Positions 10,357-19,881 of a stretch of 64,000 nt of DNA are shown piece by piece; the first letter of the stretch is position 1, and each line of letters starts with the position of its first letter. Made by a program: the position numbers and the translations under genes. This DNA is from Polycladospora coralii (GTDB lineage Bacteria > Bacillota > Bacilli > Thermoactinomycetales > Thermoactinomycetaceae): NCBI RefSeq assembly GCF_014773435.2, contig NZ_JACXAG020000001.1, forward strand, positions 741,321 through 805,320, in the 5' to 3' direction. Under the pieces are notes generated by a model, which searched no databases, was not told the origin of the DNA, and was given only the letters and a program-made list of their open reading frames with translations.

Positions 10357-10482
10357 TATCGACAAAACCGAGCTCTATATTGACTTGGAATTGGACTAAA
10401 GAAACAGAAAACACCAAATGTATAAGACTGAATATTCAGTTTTCAATAACCTATAAAACCAGATTGTTTAAGCGAATCGTTA

Positions 10483-11834
10483 ATGGCACAAGCAAGTTTA
10501 AACAGATCGCATAATAATATTCTAGTAGTTGTACGAATACGATCTGGAAAGGGTTTGATACCATTAGCGGTAAAAAACAAAAATGTAACCGTCAAGAAAA
10601 AAAAAACCAGAATAAAGCTCATCATATAACTAAAATTGATAAAGTGATAACTGGTAAACAAAAGCCTAACCCTACTAGCTTAAATGATTTGAAGATGCAA
10701 CTTCGTAATCTTATTAACAAGCAAATCTTGGTCAGAATATCAGGATTATCTGAGGGATCACGAGTACGTGGTGTTCTTAATTCAGTAAGACCAGGAATGA
10801 TTACCGTTATGTCTCCTAAAGGAAGACATATCATTCCTATTCGTTCAATATCCTCTGTTATGAAAGCCAATAGAGTATCCTTTTCTCTTATTCAGGTCAT
10901 TGTAGCTAACTTTTCGAGCAATAATGTCACACTCATTGATTCAAACCCTAGAGATATCGTAAACCTTGGTGTGGGTAAGGCACCGCGGGATATAGGTGTT
11001 ACGCCAACTACCCCCAATGGGAGCAATGTATATGTATTAAATAGTGGGAGCAATAGTGTCTCAATGTTCTCTACAACAACTGAAGCAAGTACAACGATTG
11101 AAAAAGGGATAGGAACACTACCTAAGCGTATTGCAATTTTACCTAACGGAGCATTTGCATATGTAACCAATTTCGAAAGCAATGATATTTCCATCATTAA
11201 TACCGGCACTAACACTGTAACACAACGTATAAAAGGCTTTTCCGGGCCGTGTGGCATCGCAGCTAGCTCAAACCGAGTTTATGTAGTAAATAGTAATCTT
11301 GACTTTGTTTCCGTGCTTAGAGTTAGTGATAATACCCTAATTGGGAAGCCTATACCAGTAGGCAGTAGTCCTGACAGCATCGTACTTACACCGGATGGTA
11401 GTAAAGCCTATGTAACGAACACAGTGAATCATAATGTTTCAGTAATTAGTACGCGTAATAATAAGGTTATAGGAAAACCGATACCAGTGGGAAAAGAACC
11501 CCTTGGGATTGCAGTCACACCCAATGGCGCTTTCGTATATGTAGCAAATAATATGAGCAATACCATTTCAGTTATTAGAACGAGTGATGACACTGTAGTT
11601 AATACGATTTCTTCAAACAAGCTCTTTTTTCCACTGGGAGTCGCTATTGATCCTAATGGAACCGTTTATGTGACAAATAATGGTACACCTAATAACCTTG
11701 TCCCCAATAGTGGAACGATCGTGGTAATTAAAAATAATATGGTAGTCGAACAGATCAATCTAATAGATGCACGCGGCAATGCGGGAGATAGTCCTGGTGC
11801 AATTGCAATTGCAGTATTTCCTCCTTTGTTCTGA
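10483..11834 (+). pseudogene. YVTN beta-propeller protein, frameshifted at an A10 run
   Basis: From 10644 to 11834 one frame encodes about seven propeller blades with repeated VYVxNxxSNxxSVI and PxGIAxTPxG motifs, typical of YVTN-type propellers. Before the blades lies a small barrel-like block (NLINKQILVRISG..RGVLNSV..GRHIIPI) resembling DUF2642-type domains. This frame has no good start: only GTG at 10644 without a ribosome site, while it stays open back to 10518. A second frame starting at ATG 10483 encodes a basic peptide (NILVVVRIRSGKGLIPLAV, then KKKK) and ends at 10629. The frames join if one A is added to the A-run at about 10597-10606. So the gene is probably 451 codons and reads as one protein. 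No signal peptide is visible. Alternatives are a true mutation, slippage or a sequencing undercall. Confidence 0.68.
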
Positions 11835-11979
11835 TTTGCTTTTAAAGATTCTAAAACTTAAAGCTGTTAAGATCCGGATAGATGAGGACTTAGCGGCTTT
11901 AAAGTCCAGAAAGCAGGTACAGGAGGTTTTTTATTTACTGTTCAAAATAGTGGTGCCTTAAGTAACTGGAGGGCCACTC

Positions 11980-12111
11980 GTGATTTTCTTTACAAATGCG
12001 GGTACAATCCATTCATTTACCAGTAATACGATACCTCATAACACCCTATTCAATCTAATTGTGGGAAGCGTAAAGGAAGATATTTTTATATTCCAAGGGA
12101 GTAAAAATTAA
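11980..12111 (+). CDS. Possible small protein (43 aa) or gene remnant
   Basis: GTG-start frame with GGAGGG at 11968-11973, 43 residues, beta-rich (SFTSNTIPHNTLFNLIVGS..IFIFQGSKN). The preceding 11890-11970 encodes AGTGGFLFTVQNSGAL in another frame, so this may be the tail of a broken gene of about 90 residues. No family is recognised. Confidence 0.3.
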   Translation: MIFFTNAGTIHSFTSNTIPHNTLFNLIVGSVKEDIFIFQGSKN

Positions 12112-12266
12112 TTGGACTATCCTCATTTATAACGTAGACAAAGTACATTTTCATTCCTCCGATACACGTTGTGCCACCATTTTACGTCCTAAAAAGCGAA
12201 TTTCTCTTCGCTTCGGGTGTTTCCAGCATGATCTAACGATACCAAAGTGGAATGACATACTATATG

Positions 12267-13322
12267 TTAGGGAGTAATTGCCATTGCTCTAGGCGTGTTA
12301 TCTACTGAAGTCCTTCCAACAATATAATTTGTTTTGGTGTCAATCGCATATACAGAACCAAAATCGACATCACCACTAATCACATAAACAAACTGACCAT
12401 CAGGCGTTACCTTAAGATCTATTGGATTTGTAGGTGTGGGTATCGTAGCCACTACATGGTTTGATTTGGTTGCAATCACGATTACATGTCCATTCATACT
12501 TGCATTTACATAGACAAACTTACTATCAGGTGTGATCGTCAATCGTGAGTTTTCATCAGTTCCAATAGCTAATGTACTTATAATGGTATTCGTTGCTACT
12601 TCAATTACAGTTAAGGTACCATTAGTAAAACTAGTTACATATACATACTTTCCGTTCGGTGTAATGACTAATCTCTGAGCACCGTTAATTTCCAAAGTGG
12701 TCATGATACGATTGGTTTTTGTATCAACTACCTTCACTTCGCCAACCACGATTGCTACATATAGATAACGACCATCTGGCGTAATAGCCATTGCACCCGC
12801 TCCCCCAACAGTAATTGAGGAGGTCAGTTTATTTGTTTTCATATCAATAGATGCTAATAGACCCCCATTACTTTGAAAAGTAATATAACAAAATTGATTA
12901 TCAGGAGAAATAACAGGTACGGATGCTGATCCTGCTTCAAGCATAACTGTACTGGTAATTCGATGGGTTTTTGCATCAATTATACTTGCTTGGCTTGTAA
13001 AAACACTTGGAACTAAAACATAAATAAATTTCCCATCGGGTGTGATCGCAAGGGGAGATTGAAATACGTCAGTCAAACCATCCCCCACAGGAAGACGAAT
13101 ATTTGCAACTAGTGTATTTGTTTTCGTATCAATCACACCTACATTTCCTGGATTCAATTCAATATTACTAACGATATATACAAATTTTCCATCTGGTGTA
13201 ACTACAATTTCATTCACATCTCCTACTTTGTAAACTTGAATTTTTGCAATTAGAGCATGTGTCTTTGTGTCGATAACAGAGACCGCTCTATCCCCGATGC
13301 TTAACACATATACAAAACCCAT
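12267..13322 (-). CDS. YVTN beta-propeller repeat protein
   Basis: Protein of 351 residues made almost wholly of propeller repeats: each blade has a VYVxxxxxG/N stretch, then V(V/I)DTKTNxIxxTI and a (I/V)TPDGKFVYV joint. About seven to eight blades fit, so a closed propeller is likely. No signal peptide or sortase motif is seen, so its location is uncertain. The start is ATG 13322, with AAGGAG 7 nt upstream. It faces the frameshifted YVTN gene across 155 bp, and the two belong to one paralogous set with a third copy in remnant form at 30341-30600. Ligand or partner is unknown. Confidence 0.88.
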   Translation of the reverse strand: MGFVYVLSIGDRAVSVIDTKTHALIAKIQVYKVGDVNEIVVTPDGKFVYIVSNIELNPGNVGVIDTKTNTLVANIRLPVGDGLTDVFQSPLAITPDGKFIYVLVPSVFTSQASIIDAKTHRITSTVMLEAGSASVPVISPDNQFCYITFQSNGGLLASIDMKTNKLTSSITVGGAGAMAITPDGRYLYVAIVVGEVKVVDTKTNRIMTTLEINGAQRLVITPNGKYVYVTSFTNGTLTVIEVATNTIISTLAIGTDENSRLTITPDSKFVYVNASMNGHVIVIATKSNHVVATIPTPTNPIDLKVTPDGQFVYVISGDVDFGSVYAIDTKTNYIVGRTSVDNTPRAMAITP

Positions 13323-13771
13323 ATACATTCTCCTTAACTTTGCTAGAACACCTGTAGAAGAATTTATGTGCTTTACATCGAAAATATGTTATATCCAGGC
13401 TTCCCTCACCTTCTACATATGGATGAGGTTTGATTTTTTGTATTGTACGTACACACTTATGTTAGCCAGTCATACAGATAAGGCATATTTGTAGTAGATA
13501 TTTCCCCATTCCTCTACTAGACCAATTCATGATCGCTATTTATTTGGGTTCAATAACCCATCTAATTTGAGTGATATTTAAAATGGAATAGATAAGGATA
13601 AAAAAGTCGTATGAATCAGTGTATAATAAATGAATGGATTTGAAATATATGTTCACTTCCAAAGATGAGCAAATCTAAGCAGTAATCCACCTAGAAGAGA
13701 GTAGGATCACAGACATCCTGCTATCAACTGATAACACCTATTTTGCAATGCTTACAAGTAAGGATGAGAAA
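13323..13771. other. Intergenic region, 449 bp
   Basis: AT-rich leader between the divergent YVTN gene and the four-gene cluster. A TATAAT at 13622-13627 could be a -10 box for the cluster, but I see no convincing -35. No other feature found. Confidence 0.4.
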
Positions 13772-14620
13772 ATGAGATATCTAATTGTGAATGCCGATGA
13801 TTTTGGTCTTTCAACACAGGCCACCAAGGGGATTTTAGAATCTTATCATAGCGGTATTGTGACTTCGACGACTGCAATCGTTAATGGAAGGAACAGCGCA
13901 CTGGCCTTGCAACAAGCAGCAGAGACGGCACCTCGATTAGGAGTGGGGCTTCATCTTAATCTATCTCATGGTAAGCCACTTGCTGTAGCAAAAAAGGGGA
14001 ACCATTTGGTTAATACGAATGGCTATTTTTATACCGGGAACGAACTCTTAAGCCGTATCTTAAACTTCAAGCGTGACGAAATTCGTTGTGAATTAAAAGC
14101 TCAGATGGAGCACTTCTATGCGCTAACAGGTAAGTGGCCTACACACCTTGACTTTCATCAGCATCTGTCTAGCTTTTCATTCCTTATCTATGAAGAAATG
14201 CGTGCTTTAGCAGATCGCTATCAACTTCCGATGCGTTCTCACCATCATTTAATAGATAAAAATCACTACCAAGCATTTCTAAAGCGGTTAAGCTCTGAAA
14301 ATCCACAAGTGGATTTCTCCTTGTTCAATTGTAACCACTTACCTTTTCCTATACATGACACATCTGTTTTTAGCCCTCAATTTTTCGAATATCGATTTTA
14401 TGGATCAGGTGCTACTTTAAAAAATATGTTACACACTTTAAATCATCTACCGAACGGAATAACAGAAATTATGTGTCATCCGGTTTTGACCAAGATAATG
14501 ACACACAACCAAGCTGAAATGGAAATTTTACAGCACAAGCAGGTCAGACAGGTCATTGAAAAGCATCAAATTACGTTAATGGATTACACGCAATTATCTG
14601 ATGTGGATCACTTAAAATGA
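13772..14620 (+). CDS. ChbG/YdjC-family carbohydrate deacetylase
   Basis: YdjC-fold deacetylase of 282 residues, expected to remove an N-acetyl group from an amino sugar or related conjugate. The metal site is visible: NADDFG near the N-terminus, then THLDFHQHLS (about 131-140) and a late MCHP. HLNLSHG is the second conserved strand. Start ATG 13772 has AAGGATG upstream; the upstream ATG at 13748 lacks a ribosome site. First gene of a tight four-gene unit (next genes at 14689, 15579 and 16816), which implies an acetylated sugar intermediate in that pathway. Confidence 0.88.
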   Translation: MRYLIVNADDFGLSTQATKGILESYHSGIVTSTTAIVNGRNSALALQQAAETAPRLGVGLHLNLSHGKPLAVAKKGNHLVNTNGYFYTGNELLSRILNFKRDEIRCELKAQMEHFYALTGKWPTHLDFHQHLSSFSFLIYEEMRALADRYQLPMRSHHHLIDKNHYQAFLKRLSSENPQVDFSLFNCNHLPFPIHDTSVFSPQFFEYRFYGSGATLKNMLHTLNHLPNGITEIMCHPVLTKIMTHNQAEMEILQHKQVRQVIEKHQITLMDYTQLSDVDHLK

Positions 14621-14688
14621 ATGGATGCAGATACGAGCGACATGAAATGAAAGAAAATAATCAAAATCGTCTTAAGGGAATGTAGCAT

Positions 14689-15615
14689 ATGACAACATAC
14701 GATCTTTATGGAATAGGGCAAGTAGCCATGCGTTTTTTGCAAAAAGCAGCACCTCAGTTTAAACATATAAAATTTCGCGCCATTACAAGATTTCCCGATA
14801 AAGTTAAATTACTTCTTCCCCATGATAACATCGAAGTCGTCCATTATGTAAATCATGAACATAGAGAGGGACCTGTATTTATCAGTATTGCAGATAACGA
14901 AAAAAAATATATTGATCGCTTTATAAGCGAACATAAACAGGCTCCACCTAGAAGTCTAGTAGCACATTCAAATTTGAAACAATTAAATCAGTTACTTCCT
15001 TACATGCATCTGAAAAATCGTCCAGTCTTTGTTATTACAAACCCAGTAGAAATGATATGTAAGCACCTGCGTTTGGAAACTAAAAATCCCCACATATATG
15101 GGTTAGGTCTATCTGCTGACAAGGATCGTATACGCGCATTTTTGGAAGAACAGGGTCAACAACAAGGGATATCACTTCAGTCAACCGATTTTCAGATCAG
15201 TGGTCTACACTATATCCAAACATTCCCTCTTCTTTCTGGGCACGATCAGCTGGTAGCTATTCTTAAGCAAACCTATCCAACAGTAGAATCACTTGAGCAA
15301 TGCTATCATCAAATGCATAAAGATATTGAATGGAAAATTCAAAAGGAATTTAAGAATGGACATCCACCTGTTGAACGGATTACAGAGTCTCTCATTCATT
15401 TAATCAATCAACTCGAGCGAGAGGAACCCATATGCGTTTCAGGGGGAATCGAAACGGAAGAAGATGGTAGTTTTGTCGGTGGAATTCTTAATAGTAAAAC
15501 GTATCAGTTTCGTCTTCCTCATATGGATATCGACGACAAAATATTATTAAAAAAGATTATAGAAAAGGACAAGCAGTTATGGATGCAAAATCAATTACGT
15601 GTAAAAACATCTTAA
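14689..15615 (+). CDS. Divergent lactate/malate-dehydrogenase-like protein
   Basis: A 308-residue protein that I place, with moderate confidence, in the LDH/MDH superfamily. It begins with a Rossmann-like strand and a short glycine turn (YGIGQVAMRFL). VFVITNPVE (113-121) matches the conserved TNPV segment, and IYGLGLSADKDRIRAFL (136-152) matches the strand that bears the catalytic Asp-Arg pair in LDH, here D144 and R147 at the same spacing. A candidate catalytic His lies in FPLLSGHDQ (about 186-194). Overall it is far from housekeeping enzymes. Its frame overlaps the glycosyltransferase start by 37 bp, pointing to cotranslation. It could oxidise or reduce a 2-hydroxy acid or sugar acid made by the cluster. 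Confidence 0.6.
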   Translation: MTTYDLYGIGQVAMRFLQKAAPQFKHIKFRAITRFPDKVKLLLPHDNIEVVHYVNHEHREGPVFISIADNEKKYIDRFISEHKQAPPRSLVAHSNLKQLNQLLPYMHLKNRPVFVITNPVEMICKHLRLETKNPHIYGLGLSADKDRIRAFLEEQGQQQGISLQSTDFQISGLHYIQTFPLLSGHDQLVAILKQTYPTVESLEQCYHQMHKDIEWKIQKEFKNGHPPVERITESLIHLINQLEREEPICVSGGIETEEDGSFVGGILNSKTYQFRLPHMDIDDKILLKKIIEKDKQLWMQNQLRVKTS

Positions 15616-16850
15616 TGATAAGCTTGCAGGTTGGAAATGGAAATTCACGAGGTCATATGAACCCGCTTATTAGTGTTGCTCAGCAACTGGTAGCGTGGGG
15701 GCACCGTGTGCATTGGTTAGCATTGCCACATAACATGCCAGTCGATGTAGTGAAGCAGCTTACATCAGATGGAATTGAAGTAATCGATTCTCCACCACTC
15801 TCATCAGAGCGAGTTAAAAAACCCGCAGAGCTTGCTAAACTTGCACTGGATACAGAAAAAAATTGGCAAGCTTACCAATCTTTTTTACTTGATCCGATTG
15901 AAGAACAATTAGATGAAACCATGAAAAAGATTAAAGCGATTCAACCCGATGTAATTGCACTTGATACGATCGTCTATACAGGAAAGATTGCCGCGCATTT
16001 ACTTCATGTTCCTTATGTCGGTATTTGTGCTGGTCTTAAGTTACTTGGAGGTCCAGACTTACATCCTGATTATATGGGGAATCTTACGCCATTATTGCCT
16101 TTGCGCGCGATGATTTTTAAAAAATATAGAATGAACGCTCATTTTCGTTTACTAGAGGCTGTATCCCCTTATGCCAACGTTGTCTTTACAACGAAGGACT
16201 TTGTCATGCATCAATCTATTCCAAACCATACCTTCTTAGTAGGCCCCTCCATGCCGTTACAAAACAGAGGAGGAGAAGGAAAAATTACACTTCCACAGAT
16301 CAAGCATCGTCCCCTTATATATATGGCTTTTGGAAGCGTATTGTCTAAAGAACCTTTAGCGGACTTGATAAATCCTTTATTGGAAGTAGCATCCATGCTG
16401 GATATGGACTTTTTAATTGTGTCTGAATACTTTAGTGCTAATCCCATAGATCTATCTCCTAATGTAGTCATTGAACCTATGGTTCCACAACTAGAAGTCT
16501 TGAACAAGGCGGACGTATTCATAACCCATGGGGGTGCCAATTCAATCATGGAAGGATTGTCCTACGGCGTTCCCATGATTGTTGTTCCATTGTCCAGTGA
16601 CCAACCCTTACAAGGTCGCTTAGTTGAAGAAGCCCATGTCGGCATCACCATCCAACGTAAAGACTTTACATCCGATTCTATACAACAGGCAATTCGTTCA
16701 CTACTAGACCCCCAAAGCCCGTATCATCATCATATTCAATCCATCCAACAAGCTTACGCACGACAGAATGGTCGTGTAAATGCCGCTCATATTATTTTGG
16801 AAGAGGGAAGCAAACATGTTCGAACAAGCGATCATAGATCAAATTGGTAA
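15579..16850 (+). CDS. Family-1 (MGT-like) glycosyltransferase
   Basis: GT-B-fold, UDP-sugar dependent glycosyltransferase of 423 residues. The N-terminal domain has the acceptor-side motif NSRGHMNPLISVAQQL, and the C-terminal domain carries the nucleotide-sugar motif HGGANSIMEGLSYGVPMIVV with PLSSDQPLQ just after, as in macrolide and sterol glycosyltransferases. Start 15579 is supported by AAAGGA upstream; it overlaps the previous gene. The next gene starts 34 bp before its stop. It likely glycosylates a small lipophilic or polyketide-like molecule. Confidence 0.9.
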   Translation: MDAKSITCKNILMISLQVGNGNSRGHMNPLISVAQQLVAWGHRVHWLALPHNMPVDVVKQLTSDGIEVIDSPPLSSERVKKPAELAKLALDTEKNWQAYQSFLLDPIEEQLDETMKKIKAIQPDVIALDTIVYTGKIAAHLLHVPYVGICAGLKLLGGPDLHPDYMGNLTPLLPLRAMIFKKYRMNAHFRLLEAVSPYANVVFTTKDFVMHQSIPNHTFLVGPSMPLQNRGGEGKITLPQIKHRPLIYMAFGSVLSKEPLADLINPLLEVASMLDMDFLIVSEYFSANPIDLSPNVVIEPMVPQLEVLNKADVFITHGGANSIMEGLSYGVPMIVVPLSSDQPLQGRLVEEAHVGITIQRKDFTSDSIQQAIRSLLDPQSPYHHHIQSIQQAYARQNGRVNAAHIILEEGSKHVRTSDHRSNW

Positions 16851-18411
16851 ACATAAATTTTCAGATAAAGACAAGGTTTTACATGCCTATCGACAGAATG
16901 CGAGTCAGTTAGTGGTTGAAATCAAAGGCATACTTTTTCCTGATTCCGCTCAAGATGTAAAAATTATCATTCAACTTGCCAATCAATATCACAAGTCCCT
17001 GTATCCGATCGGAACGGGTAAAAACTGGGGTCTAGGTTCAAGGTTACCCGTAGGCAACGGAGCCTATATTGTGGATTTAAAACGTATGAATCGTATTATT
17101 GAGGTCAACGAAACGCATGGGTATGCAGTTATTGAGCCTGGCGTAACCCAAGACCAACTCTATCAGTATTTAAAAGCGCGTCAGCTTCCATTTATATTAA
17201 ACGTAACGGGTTCCGCCGCGTCTACCTCCATTATTGGAAATGCATTAGATCGAGGTATTGGCCATTTTGGTCCACGTGTAGAAGATATATCGAACTTAGA
17301 AGTGGTAACGGGAAATGGGCAAGTTATCCATACTGGAATGGGAAGATTTCATAATTCAAAAACGACATCTCTCTATCCCTATGGTATCGGTCCTGATATA
17401 ACTGGACTTTTTTTTCAATCTAATTTTGGAATTGTGTTGAAAGCAAGTGTTCAACTTCTTTTTCAAACGGAATTAAGTGGTGTCATTCGTCTTACATTAA
17501 AAGATTACGCCAATTTAGTCCCTTTCATGGATCAATTAATTGCACTCAGGCGGGCGGGTGTCTTTCATGCTACCATTCATTTATCCAATCCATCACGTAG
17601 TCAGTCGGTACTTTCTCCACTCTTGTTTGATCAATTTTTGCAGAAATATAACGATCTTGAAAAAGCAAAACAAAAAACGCGCATCTATATGAAGCAGCAT
17701 GTTCCACCCTTATGGAGCGCTAATCTAACAGTCAGAGGCTCGAGTGCAGCAGTGAAACAAGCCTATCATCAAGTAAAAAAGCAATTGGCACATCTTGCAA
17801 CTGTGCAAGTTGAAACAGTACAATCCAGGCAAAGAGCGCTTCGTCGTACTCGTATTTTCTCATTTTTGCCAGGTATGAAAGAACGGAGCCTGTTTTTAAA
17901 AGCCACGAATGGTGTCTTTGGTCATAGTCAAGGTATACCTTCAGATGATTCTTTAAAAAGTGTAGAATGGGAAGGGAAAATGGAAAAATCATCATTCTCG
18001 GTTGAGCTAGACAAACTTGATGTCGGAACCTTGTTTGTACTTCCAACTTTACCCCTCTCTGGCAATGCTGTGAAGGATGTCATGAAACAAACACATGATA
18101 TAATGAAAGAAAAATACGGTTTTATTCCATATATGACATTTAATATGATAAATGAGCGGTCAATTGAAGCCGTGATCAACCTCGTGTTTGATAAACAGGA
18201 CGATCAAAAGAGTAGACTAGCGCATCAATGTATAGAAGAAATGCAAGCTACATTTATTGAAAAGGGCTATATTCCCTACCGTACGGGCATTCAACTGATG
18301 GATCAAGTATATCCTAAACAGACTCCATATGACGGTTTTTATCAACAATTGAAACAAATGTTTGATCCAAATGATTGTATCGCACCAGGTCGCTACGGAT
18401 ATAAACAATAG
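16816..18411 (+). CDS. VAO-type FAD-dependent oxidoreductase
   Basis: Flavoenzyme of 531 residues with the PCMH/VAO FAD fold. YPIGTGKNWGLGS is the FAD pyrophosphate loop, followed by GYAVIEPGVTQDQLY and a G-rich SIIGNALDRGIGHFGPR stretch, as in vanillyl-alcohol oxidase and 4-cresol dehydrogenase. The C-terminus ends DPNDCIAPGRYG, the usual VAO ending. Start ATG 16816 has GAGGGAAG just upstream. Last gene of the cluster; a role in oxidising an alcohol, phenol or sugar hydroxyl of the product is inferred. Confidence 0.88.
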   Translation: MFEQAIIDQIGKHKFSDKDKVLHAYRQNASQLVVEIKGILFPDSAQDVKIIIQLANQYHKSLYPIGTGKNWGLGSRLPVGNGAYIVDLKRMNRIIEVNETHGYAVIEPGVTQDQLYQYLKARQLPFILNVTGSAASTSIIGNALDRGIGHFGPRVEDISNLEVVTGNGQVIHTGMGRFHNSKTTSLYPYGIGPDITGLFFQSNFGIVLKASVQLLFQTELSGVIRLTLKDYANLVPFMDQLIALRRAGVFHATIHLSNPSRSQSVLSPLLFDQFLQKYNDLEKAKQKTRIYMKQHVPPLWSANLTVRGSSAAVKQAYHQVKKQLAHLATVQVETVQSRQRALRRTRIFSFLPGMKERSLFLKATNGVFGHSQGIPSDDSLKSVEWEGKMEKSSFSVELDKLDVGTLFVLPTLPLSGNAVKDVMKQTHDIMKEKYGFIPYMTFNMINERSIEAVINLVFDKQDDQKSRLAHQCIEEMQATFIEKGYIPYRTGIQLMDQVYPKQTPYDGFYQQLKQMFDPNDCIAPGRYGYKQ

Positions 18412-18444
18412 CATAATCGGTATGAACAGCTCGCTTAGAAAACT

Positions 18445-18480
18445 TCCTCCACCTAGCTAGCGCTTGAGGTGGAGGATTTT
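18445..18480 (+). terminator. Terminator of the four-gene cluster
   Basis: A 10-bp GC-rich stem (18445-18454 with 18467-18476) is followed by TTTT, 33 bp after the last stop. Confidence 0.8.
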
Positions 18481-18515
18481 ACTGACAAGATATTCACTAA
18501 GTTTAGCCCCATTCT

Positions 18516-18662
18516 CTACGGCGATTCATCATAAATCTTCTTGCAAAGTGTTAGTAGACGGGTTGGTGCTTGTTGCATAATGGAGATGTGAATCCAAACC
18601 ATGAAGCGTTTGTAACCACTGATCTCAAGTCGATCCCGAGTGCTTTGTTCCTTTTTAATGAC
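18516..18662 (-). pseudogene. Short coding remnant, possibly transposase C-terminus
   Basis: The minus strand is open for about 48 codons and reads basic and helical (STRDRLEISGYKRFMVWIHI), ending at a TAG. It has no start codon or ribosome site. It resembles the tail of a transposase, but I cannot name a family. Low confidence. Confidence 0.2.
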
Positions 18663-18676
18663 TTATATGCTTTCGC

Positions 18677-19738
18677 TTACTTGAGTTTAAATTCTGCTGT
18701 TACAGGGTTATGGTCGCTATAGGTAAATCCGAGATCATGTCCTGACACTTTTTGAATTTCTACATTGTTAGATACTAAAAAGCCGTCAATGACAGATAAG
18801 AAATTATATCCTTCTCGATACGCTACTGAGAGCGTTCGCGAAGTAGGTACATTAGGGTCCGCAGCCCAAGTATATCCTTCAGGCAAAAAGTTTGTCGGGA
18901 AGGTTTGTAACCAATCTGGCCATACTTCTTGTGCCGCAAATCGCTTCGGATCGGTTCCGGGTAAGAGATGATTCCAATCTCCCCCTACAATAACATAATC
19001 ACCTGCTTGTTCACGTTCTTGTAGATAGGCTTTAAGAAAGGTAAGTTGTTGCTTTCGTATAAATCCACCCTCGTCATATGCGGACAAGTGCACATGTACC
19101 AGATATAACGTTTTTCCATTTTCAAGTGGAACCTTCGTCTCAAGTAAACAACGATCTAACTCCATTTGCTGTCTCGGCCATGCTTCTTGACCTGGAAGTG
19201 CATAACGGGTACTTTCACCCATCTCATATTTAGAAAAGGTGACCAATCCACCATCTACTGACCCCATCGGATCAAAAACCGGAACGGGTACCCAGGGTAC
19301 TCGATAATTTTGTGCAAATACGTGTTGATAATTGGGGAGCTGCTTCTGAATATAATCATATTCATTCACATGAAAACTTCGTGAAGCTTTGCGATCTACT
19401 TCTTGTAAAAAATAAAAGGATGCGTTCGCATCTTTGATTGCTTTCGTAATACCTGCCACATTCTCCAGCGTTTTTTCTTCACTTAAGGAATGCGACTGTG
19501 TTCCACCATCTAGGAAAAAATCTTGATCTTTGTCTAAGCCTGCATAGCCAATATTAAAAGTGGTTACGGAGAATGGGGTGCTTGTAGCCAACTTTTCTAA
19601 TGCTGTTCCCTGTACCGCTACTTTTTCAATTGGTTGTGGCTTATAGTCGGTCAAGGTTACATATCCCAAAAAACCGCCGAATCCCAAAAGTAGCACACTT
19701 GCAAGAATTGCAAGCGCTTTCAATATTTTGTTTACCAT
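18677..19738 (-). CDS. Endonuclease/exonuclease/phosphatase-family protein, membrane-anchored
   Basis: EEP-fold phosphodiesterase of 353 residues with one N-terminal membrane helix (residues 5-28), so the catalytic domain is probably outside the cell. The metal-binding sites are in TFNIGYAG, FLQEVDRKASRSF, LVHVHLSA, IVGGDWNH and YSDHNPVTAEF, so the active site looks complete. Possible substrates are nucleic acid, phosphoinositides or sphingomyelin-like lipids. GAGGGATG lies before the ATG. Confidence 0.88.
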   Translation of the reverse strand: MVNKILKALAILASVLLLGFGGFLGYVTLTDYKPQPIEKVAVQGTALEKLATSTPFSVTTFNIGYAGLDKDQDFFLDGGTQSHSLSEEKTLENVAGITKAIKDANASFYFLQEVDRKASRSFHVNEYDYIQKQLPNYQHVFAQNYRVPWVPVPVFDPMGSVDGGLVTFSKYEMGESTRYALPGQEAWPRQQMELDRCLLETKVPLENGKTLYLVHVHLSAYDEGGFIRKQQLTFLKAYLQEREQAGDYVIVGGDWNHLLPGTDPKRFAAQEVWPDWLQTFPTNFLPEGYTWAADPNVPTSRTLSVAYREGYNFLSVIDGFLVSNNVEIQKVSGHDLGFTYSDHNPVTAEFKLK

Positions 19739-19837
19739 TCACATCCCTCATTCCAATGATTCAAATCTTCATCTTACTATAGCGTGATTTTTGTCTACTG
19801 TGAAGCACTTGGAAATATTTTTATATGGGAGCATATA

Positions 19838-19866
19838 AAAAACGACTCCGACAAAGCAGAGTCGCT
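19838..19866 (-). terminator. Terminator of the YyaL-like gene
   Basis: On the minus strand a 6-bp CGACTC/GAGTCG stem is followed by six T. It lies just downstream of the stop at 19882. Confidence 0.8.
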
Positions 19867-19881
19867 CTCCTCTTTTTCACC

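Noticed and set aside
10443..10661. Minus-strand ORF with hydrophobic start
   Set aside because: It is the shadow of the Lys-rich 5' frame of the YVTN gene, where poly-A reads as Phe-rich on the other strand; no ribosome site.
12086..12148. 20-aa minus-strand frame starting MYFVYVINEDS after GGAGGA
   Set aside because: It resembles the first residues of a YVTN protein, but stops at once and is too short to support.
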